This document shows, piece after piece, positions 17,717-26,704 of a stretch of 52,669 nt of DNA. Each line of letters begins with the position of its first letter. The first letter of the stretch is position 1. The notes beneath the pieces are model-generated. The model searched no databases and was not told the DNA's origin. It saw nothing but the letters and a program-made list of their open reading frames with translations. Source of the stretch: Lachnospiraceae bacterium UBA3282 (lineage in GTDB: Bacteria; Bacillota; Clostridia; Lachnospirales; Lachnospiraceae); the NCBI GenBank assembly GCA_002361735.1, contig DETS01000101.1, forward strand, positions 1 through 52,669, in the 5' to 3' direction. The translations under genes were made by a program, and so were the position numbers.

Positions 17717-18286
17717 ATGAAGAAAAAAATATTCTCTCACAATTTCGACTTTTATGCGCTGCTTTTCTTTATTACTGCCTGCGCGGGCTGGTCTTGGGAA
17801 GTGATGTTATTCCTGTTTACGGAGCACGCCTTTGTTAACAGGGGTGTCTATGAAGGACCATACCTTCCTATTTATGGAGCGGGAGGGCTATTGCTCTGTC
17901 TGCTGCTTTCCCGCATCCGCAAAAAACCTCTCTCTGTATTTGTGCTCTCCACGGCATTCTGTACGATTCTCGAATATGTTACCAGCCTTTTTTTGGAACG
18001 CAGGTGGGGAATCCGTTGGTGGGATTACAGCGGACATTTTCTGAATCTGAACGGCAGGGTCTGCCTTTTGGGTGCGGCGGTTTTTGGGCTTGGCGGAATG
18101 TTTTTAGTCTGCCTTTTCCTGCCTTTTTATGAAAGGCTGTACGAACGGATCTCTCCCCGATGGCGTACCGGTATTTGTTTTCTGCTCCTGTTTCTGTTTA
18201 TCGCAGACGGCGCGTGGTGCGCCATGCACCCGAACACAGGCCCCGACATCTCTTACTCATCGGACAGTTTCGCTCTTTTTCGTTAA
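17717..18286 (+). CDS. CmpB-like (ABC_trans_CmpB) membrane protein
   Basis: This 189-residue integral membrane protein has about five hydrophobic segments. It carries the signature of the family named putative ABC transporter permease / CmpB: EGPYLPIYGAGGL in the first loop, an FLERRWGIRWWDYSGHFLN stretch and LNGRVCLLGA. Despite the family name there is no evidence of a transporter partner nearby and the role is unknown. No close operon partner: it lies between the tRNA terminator and the antiporter gene, 96 bases from the latter. Confidence 0.82.
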   Translation: MKKKIFSHNFDFYALLFFITACAGWSWEVMLFLFTEHAFVNRGVYEGPYLPIYGAGGLLLCLLLSRIRKKPLSVFVLSTAFCTILEYVTSLFLERRWGIRWWDYSGHFLNLNGRVCLLGAAVFGLGGMFLVCLFLPFYERLYERISPRWRTGICFLLLFLFIADGAWCAMHPNTGPDISYSSDSFALFR

Positions 18287-18382
18287 AATCTCTGAAAGCA
18301 GCTTGTATATCTCTTGTTTTTTTCCCATAAAAGGTGTATTCTTATGTAGCAAATTTTTGTGAGTTTTGTGGGGAGGTCTATT

Positions 18383-19573
18383 ATGGAAGCTTATGAAGTG
18401 TTAAGAGATTTGGCAATCATTATTTTCGCCGCAAAATTTTTCGGCGTACTGGCAAGAAAGTGCAAGGCGCCGCAGGTCGTCGGCCAGATCGTGGCGGGTC
18501 TTTTGATTGGTCCCTGCGTACTCGGTCTGGTTGCCCCTTCCGACTTTATCACGCAAATGGCGGAGATCGGCGTTGTCCTTCTGATGTTTGAGGTGGGACT
18601 GGAAACGGATCTGAGGGAATTGATCAAGACAGGCCCGATTGCCCTTTTGATCGCCTGCGCGGGTGTATTTGTACCGCTGGTGCTGGGCGCCCTTTTGTAT
18701 ATGGGCTTTTACGGTGTCGCGCCCTGGGGCAGCGAAGAATTTTTCAAAGCGGTATTTATCGGCACAATTATGACAGCTACCAGCGTAAGCATCACCGTAG
18801 CGGCTTTACAGGAACTCGGTAAGATCAAAAGCAAGGTAGGCACTACCATTGTCAGCGCCGCTATCATTGATGATGTGATCGGTATCATCGTACTGACCTT
18901 TGTGATCGGATTCAAGTCTCCGGACTCCCATCCCGGCACGGTGGTCCTGAAAACCATCATCTTCTTTATCGTCGCAATCGTCGGTGGGTTTGTCACCTTT
19001 AAGATTTTCCTGGCTCTGGATAAGCGTTATCCGCACACAAGGCGTATTCCCATCGTTGCCATGGCCTTCTGTTTCGGTCTTTCCTATGTGGCGGAAAAAT
19101 ACTTTGGTATCGCGGATATCACGGGAGCCTACATTGCCGGTATCGTGCTTTGTAACCTAAGCGATAATACTTACATAGAGCGCAAGGTGGATGTGAGTTC
19201 CTACATGCTGTTTGGTCCGCTGTTCTTTGCCAGCATTGGCTTAAAGACAAATTTCGACGCCATGGATTCGACGCTTTTCGTTTTTTGCTTATGTTTTGTA
19301 GTCGTTGCGCTGCTTGCCAAGATCATCGGCTGCGGCCTGGCGGCTAAGGTTTGCCGTTATACCTTTTCCGATTCCCTGAAAATCGGTGTCGGCATGATGA
19401 CCCGCGGAGAAGTCGCCCTGATCGTGGCACAGAAAGGACTGGCAGCAGGTCTTCTGACTTCCGATTACTTTATGGCAGTGATCTTGCTGATCCTGTTTTC
19501 TTCTATCGCAACGCCTATTATATTGAAATTCTTATATAACAGGAATGACGCATCATCTTCCGTCAGTAAATAA
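18383..19573 (+). CDS. CPA2-family cation/proton antiporter
   Basis: A 396-residue polytopic membrane protein with about 11-12 hydrophobic segments, matching the Na+/H+ exchanger domain of the CPA2 (KefB/NapA-like) group. Seen: PQVVGQIVAGLLIGPCVLG, the VGLETDL loop, SAAIIDDVIGIIVL with the paired Asp residues typical of the ion site, and GMMTRGEVALIVAQKGL. There is no C-terminal regulatory TrkA-N domain, unlike KefB. The start at 18383 has GGGGAGGT 5 bases upstream; an upstream GTG at 18359 has no site. It ends at a bidirectional terminator facing trxA. Confidence 0.93.
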   Translation: MEAYEVLRDLAIIIFAAKFFGVLARKCKAPQVVGQIVAGLLIGPCVLGLVAPSDFITQMAEIGVVLLMFEVGLETDLRELIKTGPIALLIACAGVFVPLVLGALLYMGFYGVAPWGSEEFFKAVFIGTIMTATSVSITVAALQELGKIKSKVGTTIVSAAIIDDVIGIIVLTFVIGFKSPDSHPGTVVLKTIIFFIVAIVGGFVTFKIFLALDKRYPHTRRIPIVAMAFCFGLSYVAEKYFGIADITGAYIAGIVLCNLSDNTYIERKVDVSSYMLFGPLFFASIGLKTNFDAMDSTLFVFCLCFVVVALLAKIIGCGLAAKVCRYTFSDSLKIGVGMMTRGEVALIVAQKGLAAGLLTSDYFMAVILLILFSSIATPIILKFLYNRNDASSSVSK

Positions 19574-19580
19574 AACGTTA

Positions 19581-19626
19581 AAAAGTGCTGCAAAACACAT
19601 GAAAAGTTTTGCAGCACTTTTATTTT
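19581..19626. terminator. Bidirectional terminator between antiporter and thioredoxin genes
   Basis: A 16-bp perfect inverted repeat (AAAAGTGCTGCAAAAC at 19581-19596 with 19606-19621), loop of 9, flanked by T-runs on both strands, sits exactly between two converging genes. Confidence 0.93.
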
Positions 19627-19944
19627 TTATAATACCTTCGCCAATTCCGCTTCCAGCTCATCCTGTCCTACGGCGCCTATGATGTTCCCTACCGCCTCGC
19701 CTTTCACGAAGATCTTCATATTGGGAATGTTCATCACGCGGTACATCCTGGCAAGGCCGTCTTCCTCGTCTATGTTGCACTTACCGACCTTCACCTTGCC
19801 GTCGTATTTCTCCGCCAGCTGCGCAATGATCGGCGCCATCATCTTACAGGGACCGCACCAGTCCGCATAGAAATCCACCAATACGGGAACCTCCGACTGC
19901 AATACCTCACTTTCAAAATTTTCGCTCGTAAACTTGTACTCCAT
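19627..19944 (-). CDS. trxA: Thioredoxin
   Basis: A cytoplasmic disulfide reductase of 105 residues, the usual size. The active site WCGPC lies at about residues 29-33 and the cis-proline loop MNIPNMKIF further on. AAGGAGG precedes the ATG. It is 36 bases downstream of trmB on the same strand and probably shares its transcript. Confidence 0.97.
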   Translation of the reverse strand: MEYKFTSENFESEVLQSEVPVLVDFYADWCGPCKMMAPIIAQLAEKYDGKVKVGKCNIDEEDGLARMYRVMNIPNMKIFVKGEAVGNIIGAVGQDELEAELAKVL

Positions 19945-19980
19945 GTACTTTTCCTCCTTTCCAGAGCGTATAAGTTCTCC

Positions 19981-20619
19981 TTATCTTGCAATAATATATT
20001 TATAGATCGGATTCCCTTTTGAGGAAAACCGCTCCTCATACTCTGTCATGATATTACCCTGCATCATCTGCTCGTTATGGTGCAGATCCTCCGTCATCTG
20101 CAAAAGCTTCCATCCCGCGGGTGCAAGCTCGTCCAGCGCAAATTGAAACAGGTCACGGTTATCCGTCTTAAACTCAATCACACCGTCAGGAATTAGTATC
20201 TCATCATAGCGCTGTAAAAATTCACGAGAAGGAAGTCTTCTTTTGGCGTGCCTGTCCTTCGGCCAGGGATCGGAAAAATTCAGATAAATACGATCCACCT
20301 CGCCTTCTGCAAAAACAGATGTGATCTCCTCCGCTTCCATGCGGATAAAATAGAGATTGGGCAGCGGATCTGCTTCCAATTTCTGAATCCCGCGAATCAA
20401 CACACTTGAATATTTTTCGATTCCCAGATAATTGATATCCGGATTCGCCCTTGCCAGATCCATGATAAAACGCCCTTTTCCCATACCGATCTCGATGCGG
20501 ATGGGATGGTCATTTTGAAACATTTCCCGCCAGCGCCCCTTTTTTTCCTGCGGTTCCTGCACCACTAAGGGACTGTCCGCAATTACTTCTCTGGATCCTG
20601 TTACATTTCGCAGCCGCAT
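19981..20619 (-). CDS. trmB: tRNA (guanine-N7-)-methyltransferase
   Basis: TrmB methylates G46 in the variable loop of many tRNAs using S-adenosylmethionine. The 212-residue length is usual. Seen: the SAM-binding IRIEIGMGKGRFIMDLA (about 41-57), the NFSDPWPKDRHAKRRLPSREFL substrate motif and the C-terminal TEYEERFSSKGNPIYK. GAAAGGAAAG precedes the ATG. It is followed by trxA. Confidence 0.97.
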   Translation of the reverse strand: MRLRNVTGSREVIADSPLVVQEPQEKKGRWREMFQNDHPIRIEIGMGKGRFIMDLARANPDINYLGIEKYSSVLIRGIQKLEADPLPNLYFIRMEAEEITSVFAEGEVDRIYLNFSDPWPKDRHAKRRLPSREFLQRYDEILIPDGVIEFKTDNRDLFQFALDELAPAGWKLLQMTEDLHHNEQMMQGNIMTEYEERFSSKGNPIYKYIIAR

Positions 20620-20726
20620 TCTTCTGTCTTTCCTTTCTAAACTTCTTCACGAGGCAGCTCATACCGCGAGTGATTTAAAAGTTCTCCTTATGCTGTTAAC
20701 TGTACCATATTTTGTATTTTTTGTGA

Positions 20727-20758
20727 ATACACTACTGTTTTTCTTCAAAATAGTGTAT
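20727..20758. repeat. Imperfectly placed inverted repeat in the trmB-dac gap
   Basis: ATACACTA (20727-20734) and TAGTGTAT (20751-20758) form an 8-bp palindrome separated by 16 bases in the divergent intergenic region. It could be an operator for one of the flanking genes or only a weak hairpin; nothing else is visible in this 228-base gap. Confidence 0.35.
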
Positions 20759-20847
20759 GATAGGAATGTGTATTACCAATATTACCAAGAATCATAACTT
20801 TTGCGTATATCATATATATGTTAATGATAATAGAAAGGTTTTCAGAT

Positions 20848-22347
20848 ATGTTTTTATCGGATAGAATCCATTTCCACAGAAAAAGGAGTGTGATATCGCT
20901 TCTCATCCTCTCCCTCTCTTTCAGTATATTAGCGGGCAGCCCCATCACCGCACAGGCAGCATCTACGGAGGAATTACAGGAATTGGCGGAAGCACGCAAA
21001 ACGCTTCCCGTTCAATCCAACGAAATCGAAAACTGGCCCAGCGGTCCTCAAATTGGAGCGCAGGCAGCCATCCTCATGGATGCCAATACCGGCGTGATTC
21101 TTTATGCCAAAAATGTCCACGAACGTCTCTATCCTGCCAGCACGACAAAGATCATGACCTGCCTTCTTGCCATGGAGCGGGGCAATCTGGATGATACGGT
21201 GAAATTTAGTCACGAAGCTGTTTTCAGTGTGCCTGCCGACGGCTCCAATATGGGTATGGATGAAGGGGAAGCGCTTTCTTTAGAGGAGTGCCTTTATGGT
21301 ATTATGGTAGCTTCCGCCAACGAAGCTGCCAATGCCGCAGCGGAATACATTTCCGGTTCCATTTCTGAATTTGTCGATCTGATGAATCTGCGCGCAAAAG
21401 AAATTGGCTGCACAGACACGCATTTTACCAACACCAACGGGCTTCACGATCCCGAACACTATACCAGCGTCTACGATCTTGCCCTGATTTCCAGTTATTT
21501 CTTTCAGAATGAAATGCTCTGTAAAATCAGCAATACCCCCCGCTATCACTTTGAAGCAACCGCCACTCAGCCGGATGATTTTTTTAAGAACAATAAACAT
21601 CAGCTTGTGACCGGTGAAATTGCATATGATGGTATTTTAGGCGGCAAAACCGGCTTTACGAGCGATTCCCGCCAGACGCTTGTTACCTGCGCGGAACGAA
21701 ACGGCATGAAACTGGTTTGTGTTGTTTTTAAAGAAGAATCTCCCAATCAGTTTAGCGATACCGTAGAACTCTTTGACTATGGCTTTCAAAACTTTCAGGT
21801 ACTCAACGTATCCGAAAACGAACAGAAGTATAATATTGAATCAACGGGCTTTCTGCAGATTGGCAATGATGTGTTCGGCAATTCCAAACCCCTTCTCTCG
21901 ATTGATACTGACAGCTATGTCATTATTCCCAACATGGTTTCTTTTCAGGATCTCGATTCAACCATTGATTACAGTAAATCTGATGGAAACCGTATTGCCG
22001 AAATCGAATACTCCTACCACGATATGTATGTGGGAACAGCATACTTAAATCTTGCCGCTGACAACGCTTCCAATTATGAATTTGATACCAACATGACAAC
22101 CGCCGATGTCAGCGTAGAAAAAGTAGAGCCTGCCGCAGAGGAAACACCTGCGCAGGATACTGTCTTTATCAATATTAAAAAAGTGCTGCTCGTTATCCTT
22201 ATCTTTGCCGCCATAATTATTACTGTTCTTATGATATATGCTCTGATTACCAACAACAGGACGGCAAAACGCAGAGAAAACCGCGTAAAACGTAAGAAAA
22301 AGAGACGATCCTCCCTGCATGTGGATTTTGATGATTTTGATTTTTAA
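20848..22347 (+). CDS. D-alanyl-D-alanine carboxypeptidase (S11 family)
   Basis: This penicillin-binding protein of 499 residues trims the terminal D-Ala of peptidoglycan stem peptides outside the membrane. Seen: a signal peptide ending near AQAAS, the three active-site motifs STTK (about 98-101), SAN (156-158) and KTG (267-269), a C-terminal beta domain, then a membrane segment (about 430-452) and a very basic tail (RRENRVKRKKKRR). The start at 20848 has GAAAGG 8 bases upstream; an ATG at 20818 has none. Most family members end in an amphipathic helix, so the true membrane anchor plus cationic cytoplasmic tail is unusual. The GH5 gene follows 46 bases later. Confidence 0.92.
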   Translation: MFLSDRIHFHRKRSVISLLILSLSFSILAGSPITAQAASTEELQELAEARKTLPVQSNEIENWPSGPQIGAQAAILMDANTGVILYAKNVHERLYPASTTKIMTCLLAMERGNLDDTVKFSHEAVFSVPADGSNMGMDEGEALSLEECLYGIMVASANEAANAAAEYISGSISEFVDLMNLRAKEIGCTDTHFTNTNGLHDPEHYTSVYDLALISSYFFQNEMLCKISNTPRYHFEATATQPDDFFKNNKHQLVTGEIAYDGILGGKTGFTSDSRQTLVTCAERNGMKLVCVVFKEESPNQFSDTVELFDYGFQNFQVLNVSENEQKYNIESTGFLQIGNDVFGNSKPLLSIDTDSYVIIPNMVSFQDLDSTIDYSKSDGNRIAEIEYSYHDMYVGTAYLNLAADNASNYEFDTNMTTADVSVEKVEPAAEETPAQDTVFINIKKVLLVILIFAAIIITVLMIYALITNNRTAKRRENRVKRKKKRRSSLHVDFDDFDF

Positions 22348-22393
22348 GCTTAAAAAGCCATTCATAAGAAAATACCGATAGGAGAATATCAAT

Positions 22394-24271
22394 ATGAAAA
22401 AAATGAAATCGGCAAAAATAGTTGTGTTTCTGTTAACAACCGTCTTTTTAGCAGGTTTTTTCGCGGTTCCTTCAAAAGCGGAGGAAGAAAAATTAACGGG
22501 AAAAACAGCTATGGAAATTACCCAAATGATGGAAAAAGGATGGAATCTGGGAAATACTTTTGATGCGACCGGAGGAGATTCAAATAATCTTTACAGTCAG
22601 GAAACTTCTTGGGGCAATCCGATCGTTACCAAAGAATTGATCGACGGTGTAAGAGCTGCCGGCTTTACCACGATTCGGATTCCTGTTACATGGAACAATC
22701 ATATTGACGAGTCTAACGGATATCAGATTGAGGAAGCTTTTTTAAATCGGATCAATGAAGTCGTAGACTATGCTTTTGATAATGATATGTTTGTGATCTT
22801 GAATACGCACCATGAGGAATGGGTCAATGATAAAAATATCCATGAAAATTATGAAGAAATCGGGAAAGAGTTAAATGCCGTCTGGTCACAGCTGGCGGAT
22901 CGTTTTGCGGAGTATGACCAGCATTTGATTTTTGAAGGAATGAATGAACCCCGCGCCGTGGGTATGGGTTATGAATGGACCGGAAATCAGGCTTGTTACG
23001 ATGCCGTGAATTACCTGGATCAGGTTTTTGTGGATTGCATCCGCAGCAATGGAAAGGGATATAACGCAGAGAGAGCGCTTATGGTTCCGGGATATGCTGC
23101 GTCAAGCAATCCTACTGTACTAAATTCCATTCAGATTCCTCAGTATAATGGAAAAGACGCGGAAAATGTGATCATTTCCGTTCACTGTTATTCCCCATAC
23201 AGTTTCTGTCTGACGGATGAGCAGGAAAGTTTTAACCCAAACAATTCACAGGATACGGCAGACATTACATCTTTGATTAACAACATAAAAAATCTTTTTC
23301 TGAATCATGGGATTCCGGTCGTCATGGGAGAATGCGGCGCTACTAATACAAGGGACAATGTGGATGCCAGAAAATCATGGTTCACTTTCATCGGTGACAT
23401 TACCAGAGAAAACGGGATACCTGCAATTGTATGGGATAATGGAGCCAAGGGAAACAGCGGCGGTGAATGTCATAACTATTTTGTGAGAGAAACAGGAGAA
23501 CAGGCATATCCTGAATTGATCAGTGCATTTATTTACGGTGATCCGGAGGCAAACAAGCCAAAGGATATCTTCATTGATTTTGAACCCTACGAAGAAGGCG
23601 GAACAACGGTTCTTGCCACCCCCGAACAGTATGGCTTTACTCCTAAGACACTGACAAAAAAAGCAAAAATAAATCATTCAAAGGATGCCAATGTCGGTTT
23701 CAGTGCTGTGATTCCCAATTCAGAAAAGAACTCCTATACCACCATGGACCTTTCCAAGTTTGCGGGAAAAACCATCAATGTCAAATTGTATTTGAAATCG
23801 GAAAGCCAGGGTACCGTGACTCTGGGTATTTTGGAAAATGAAAGTCGGGATATGGTCACTGCACAACTGGACACCGCATGGACACAGATAACCTTTTCCT
23901 ATCAATTCGGTGAAGACCCATGTGAAAGAGCCCTGTTTTTCCAAGGAGATGGCGTTGACGTTTTTTACATAGACGATATCTCCATTACCATGGTTGAAGC
24001 AAAAGATCAATATGAAACACAGATCCTAAAAGAAGGTGAGACAACTGAAACAACTGAGACGCCTGCTGCCGGCGAATCTGTGGAAGATGATTCCGTTATA
24101 GGAAGCGCCGATTCCGAAACCACTATACTGTTGTCAAATTCTTCATCGAATGAGGGCGGTAATACCTATAAGATCATCATTATCGTTTGTATTATTATTA
24201 TTTTGGTTGGATTGACTGTTGCCATTACATTTATTGTAAAGAAAAAGGCGGGAAAAAACTCAGAAAAATAG
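22394..24271 (+). CDS. GH5 glycanase, membrane anchored, with a CBM-like module
   Basis: A secreted glycoside hydrolase family 5 enzyme, probably an endo-beta-1,4-glucanase (cellulase). Seen in order: signal peptide (1-29, ending SKAE), catalytic barrel with WNLGNTFDA, RIPVTWNNHID, NTHHEEW (137-143), acid/base Glu185 in FEGMNEPRA, HCYSPYSF, nucleophile Glu313 in VMGECGAT and Trp347. A beta-sandwich carbohydrate-binding-like domain follows (about 430-535, ending VFYIDDISI), then a Thr/Glu/Ser linker, a membrane helix (about 595-618) and a lysine-rich end. It is fixed to the cell surface, not to a cellulosome: no dockerin is seen. AGGAG lies 9 bases before the ATG. Its codon and base use is AT-richer than the GH3 and GH127 genes. 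Confidence 0.9.
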   Translation: MKKMKSAKIVVFLLTTVFLAGFFAVPSKAEEEKLTGKTAMEITQMMEKGWNLGNTFDATGGDSNNLYSQETSWGNPIVTKELIDGVRAAGFTTIRIPVTWNNHIDESNGYQIEEAFLNRINEVVDYAFDNDMFVILNTHHEEWVNDKNIHENYEEIGKELNAVWSQLADRFAEYDQHLIFEGMNEPRAVGMGYEWTGNQACYDAVNYLDQVFVDCIRSNGKGYNAERALMVPGYAASSNPTVLNSIQIPQYNGKDAENVIISVHCYSPYSFCLTDEQESFNPNNSQDTADITSLINNIKNLFLNHGIPVVMGECGATNTRDNVDARKSWFTFIGDITRENGIPAIVWDNGAKGNSGGECHNYFVRETGEQAYPELISAFIYGDPEANKPKDIFIDFEPYEEGGTTVLATPEQYGFTPKTLTKKAKINHSKDANVGFSAVIPNSEKNSYTTMDLSKFAGKTINVKLYLKSESQGTVTLGILENESRDMVTAQLDTAWTQITFSYQFGEDPCERALFFQGDGVDVFYIDDISITMVEAKDQYETQILKEGETTETTETPAAGESVEDDSVIGSADSETTILLSNSSSNEGGNTYKIIIIVCIIIILVGLTVAITFIVKKKAGKNSEK

Positions 24272-24325
24272 ATGAAAAAAATAAGAAACAAATGGGTATT
24301 GAAATTTATAAAAGAACTGAAATGA

Positions 24326-24363
24326 AAAAGGCTGTAAATTCAGTTTTGAATTTACAGCCTTTT
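24326..24363. terminator. Terminator between GH5 and tRNA-Arg
   Basis: A 17-bp perfect inverted repeat (24326-24342 with 24347-24363) around a 4-base loop. On the minus strand it is followed by TTTTTCATTTC, so it should end the tRNA-Arg transcript; it can also stop plus-strand transcripts from GH5. Confidence 0.85.
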
Positions 24364-24366
24364 CAG

Positions 24367-24438
24367 CGTTCCCTGCGGGAATCGAACCCACAACTGGGGC
24401 TTAGGAGGCTCCTGTTATATCCATTTAACTAAGGGAAC
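24367..24438 (-). tRNA. tRNA-Arg (anticodon CCU)
   Basis: Cloverleaf on the minus strand: acceptor GTTCCCT/AGGGAAC, D stem GTTA/TAAC, anticodon loop CTCCTAA (anticodon CCT), T arm GTGGG/CCCGC with loop TTCGATT, discriminator G. The anticodon stem GGAGC/GCCCC has an A-C mismatch at its middle pair. No CCA encoded. It begins only 7 bases after the DUF3881 stop codon and may be processed from that transcript. Confidence 0.93.
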
Positions 24439-24445
24439 GAACACC

Positions 24446-25327
24446 TTATAAGGGATAATTGATATATCCCTGCATCCAAATGGATCCCTTGAAACGGCGG
24501 CCAATCTGCGGCTCCCCGTACAGATCCTGTTTGTTGATACAGACATCAAACTCCAAATCGTTACAACTTAAGTGCATGACATAAATTTCTTCTCCGGTAA
24601 CTATATTTGTATGCAGAGAAATATCTAAAATCTCTCCCAGCACCGAATACTGGTCGCACTCTACACCGTAGGGCATAAAATAGGTATCCACCAGACTAAA
24701 CACATCCTCTGTGAGGATTTTTTTGGAAATCGTGGAATAAATATCCATATCCTCAAGCGTCAGACTCTCGATTGCGTCCTCATCACCCAGACGTGCCGCA
24801 GCGATCAGCTTATTGCGGCTGGTGGAAACTCTCTCGCTCCGCTTTCTTTCGTTCTCATCCTTCCCAATCGGTAATATAATATTACCACCAATTGACAATC
24901 CTGACAATGTTAAAGTTGTCCCCGTAACCGGAAGCATATTTGCACTCTGCGCCTTTACATAAGGCACGATGTTTTGCAGATAAAAGATCAGACTGACGCC
25001 CACTTTGATATCATCGCAGACGCCTGCATAAGATTCTTTATCGGCATGCCGCTCCACGGAAACATCCTCACAGGAACTGATACCGGTACCACGCAGATAG
25101 GGATAAAAATAATCATAAGTAAACTTTTCATCCGCATCAAATTCTCCGCAAACTGCAATTCCCATACCCGGTGCAAAATCCTCGCAAAACTCCGCCAGTA
25201 TGGTTTTTTCCCCATTAGAGGTATAAGAGCGGCGCTTTGCATTCATGATCACATCTGTGATCAGACGTTGTTCTTCCCGCCTGTCATTCAATTTGCTGAA
25301 ACCGATTGCCCGCATATACTTATGCAA
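24446..25327 (-). CDS. DUF3881 family protein
   Basis: A cytoplasmic protein of 293 residues with no known function; the beginning HKYMRAIGFSKLNDR and overall length fit what I recall of DUF3881, a family found mostly in Lachnospiraceae. The start is most likely TTG at 25327: GGAGGTGA lies 8 bases upstream. A GTG at 25336 overlaps the ribosome site itself, and an ATG at 25306 is too far. No catalytic motif is evident; the middle contains a polar stretch (DENERKRSERVSTSRNKL). It stands between serS and tRNA-Arg and is preceded by leader repeat copy C. Confidence 0.72.
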   Translation of the reverse strand: MHKYMRAIGFSKLNDRREEQRLITDVIMNAKRRSYTSNGEKTILAEFCEDFAPGMGIAVCGEFDADEKFTYDYFYPYLRGTGISSCEDVSVERHADKESYAGVCDDIKVGVSLIFYLQNIVPYVKAQSANMLPVTGTTLTLSGLSIGGNIILPIGKDENERKRSERVSTSRNKLIAAARLGDEDAIESLTLEDMDIYSTISKKILTEDVFSLVDTYFMPYGVECDQYSVLGEILDISLHTNIVTGEEIYVMHLSCNDLEFDVCINKQDLYGEPQIGRRFKGSIWMQGYINYPL

Positions 25328-25335
25328 AAAAATCA

Positions 25336-25378
25336 CCTCCGATCAAAAATCAGCACATCAGTGTGATTTTTCAATCTA
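25336..25378 (-). promoter_or_regulatory. Leader repeat copy C (before DUF3881): UGAU hairpin
   Basis: Minus strand: GATTGAAAAATCA, CAC, loop TGAT, GTG, bulged C, then TGATTTTTGATC, followed directly by GGAGGTG. AAAAATCA pairs with TGATTTTT (8 bp). The hairpin ends at the ribosome-binding site of the DUF3881 gene. Confidence 0.78.
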
Positions 25379-25394
25379 CCCCCTACAGAGAAAT

Positions 25395-26672
25395 TTACCG
25401 CAATTCCGTCATCCCGCCCATATACGGACGAAGCACCTCCGGAATCCGCACGGAACCATCCGCCTGTAAATTGTTTTCCAAAAATGCAATCAGCATTCTG
25501 GGCGGCGCCACTACCGTATTGTTAAGGGTATGTGCAAAATATTTTCCATTCTCACCATTTACGCGGATGCGAAGCCTCCTCGCCTGCGCATCTCCCAGAT
25601 TGGAACAGCTTCCAACCTCAAAATACTTTTTCTGTCTGGGAGACCATGCCTCCACATCATAAGATTTTACCTTAAGATCCGCCAAATCGCCGGAACAGCA
25701 TTCAATCGTCCTCACCGGAATATCCAGAGAACGGAACAAATCTACCGTGTTCTGCCACAGTTTATCAAACCACATGGGAGATTCCTCAGGCTTGCAGACC
25801 ACAATCATCTCCTGTTTTTCAAACTGATGAATACGGTATACGCCCCTCTCCTCAATACCGTGCGCGCCCTTCTCCTTACGGAAACAAGGAGAGTAACTGG
25901 TAAGCGTATGGGGCAGTTCTTCCTCCTGGATAATGGTATCAATAAATTTACCGATCATGGAGTGCTCGGATGTACCGATCAGATAAAGGTCTTCTCCTTC
26001 TATCTTATACATCATGGCATCCATTTCCGCAAAACTCATAACACCGTCTACTACCGCGCTCCTGATCATAAAAGGCGGCACACAGTAGGTAAAGCCTCTG
26101 TCAATCATAAAGTCTCTGGCATATGCGATCACTGCGGAATGAAGTCTCGCAATATCGCCCATCAGATAATAGAAGCCGTTTCCGGCAACACGCCCCGCAG
26201 CATCCATATCGATGCCGTGAAAGCGTTCCATAATCTCCGTGTGGTAAGGAATCTCAAAGTCAGGTACCACAGGCTCACCGTATTTTTGAACCTCAACATT
26301 TTCCGTATCGTCTTTGCCGATCGGTACAGAAGGATCAATAATATTCGGAATGGTCATCATATCCTTTTTGATCTTCTCACGCAGATCATTTTCCTTTGCT
26401 TCCAGCTCGGAAAGTCTGGCCGCGCCTGCTGCCACTTCCGCCTTCTTCGCCTCGGCTTCTTCCTTCTTTCCCTGTGCCATCAATGCGCCGATTTCCTTAG
26501 AGATTTTGTTTCTCTTTGCGCGGATATCATCCGCTTCCTGCTGGGCTGCTCTCACCTCTGCATCCAGTGCAATCACCTCATCCACCAGCGGAAGCTTCTG
26601 TTCCTGAAATTTCTTTTTGATATTTTCTTTGACTGCCTCAGGATTTTCCCTTAAAAATTTAATATCGATCAT
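25395..26672 (-). CDS. serS: Seryl-tRNA synthetase
   Basis: This class II synthetase of 425 residues charges tRNA-Ser. Seen: the N-terminal coiled-coil arm (about 30-100, rich in K/E/A), motif 2 PCFRKEKGAHGIEERGVYRIHQF and motif 3 GENGKYFAHTLNNTVVAPPRMLIAFLENN. Only 32 bases separate it from the HD-GYP gene upstream, so there is no room for a T-box leader; it is probably expressed with its upstream neighbour. Confidence 0.98.
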   Translation of the reverse strand: MIDIKFLRENPEAVKENIKKKFQEQKLPLVDEVIALDAEVRAAQQEADDIRAKRNKISKEIGALMAQGKKEEAEAKKAEVAAGAARLSELEAKENDLREKIKKDMMTIPNIIDPSVPIGKDDTENVEVQKYGEPVVPDFEIPYHTEIMERFHGIDMDAAGRVAGNGFYYLMGDIARLHSAVIAYARDFMIDRGFTYCVPPFMIRSAVVDGVMSFAEMDAMMYKIEGEDLYLIGTSEHSMIGKFIDTIIQEEELPHTLTSYSPCFRKEKGAHGIEERGVYRIHQFEKQEMIVVCKPEESPMWFDKLWQNTVDLFRSLDIPVRTIECCSGDLADLKVKSYDVEAWSPRQKKYFEVGSCSNLGDAQARRLRIRVNGENGKYFAHTLNNTVVAPPRMLIAFLENNLQADGSVRIPEVLRPYMGGMTELR

Positions 26673-26704
26673 GCCGTCTTTCCTCCAATTGCCAGATTTT
26701 TTAT

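Noticed and set aside
24187..24432. 81-codon plus-strand frame covering the GH5 end, terminator and tRNA-Arg
   Set aside because: It runs through a tRNA gene and a terminator and has no homology pattern.
25530..26654. 374-codon plus-strand open frame opposite serS
   Set aside because: Antisense shadow; serS is unambiguous.
26673..26704. T-box leader for serS
   Set aside because: Only 32 bases lie between serS and the HD-GYP stop codon.
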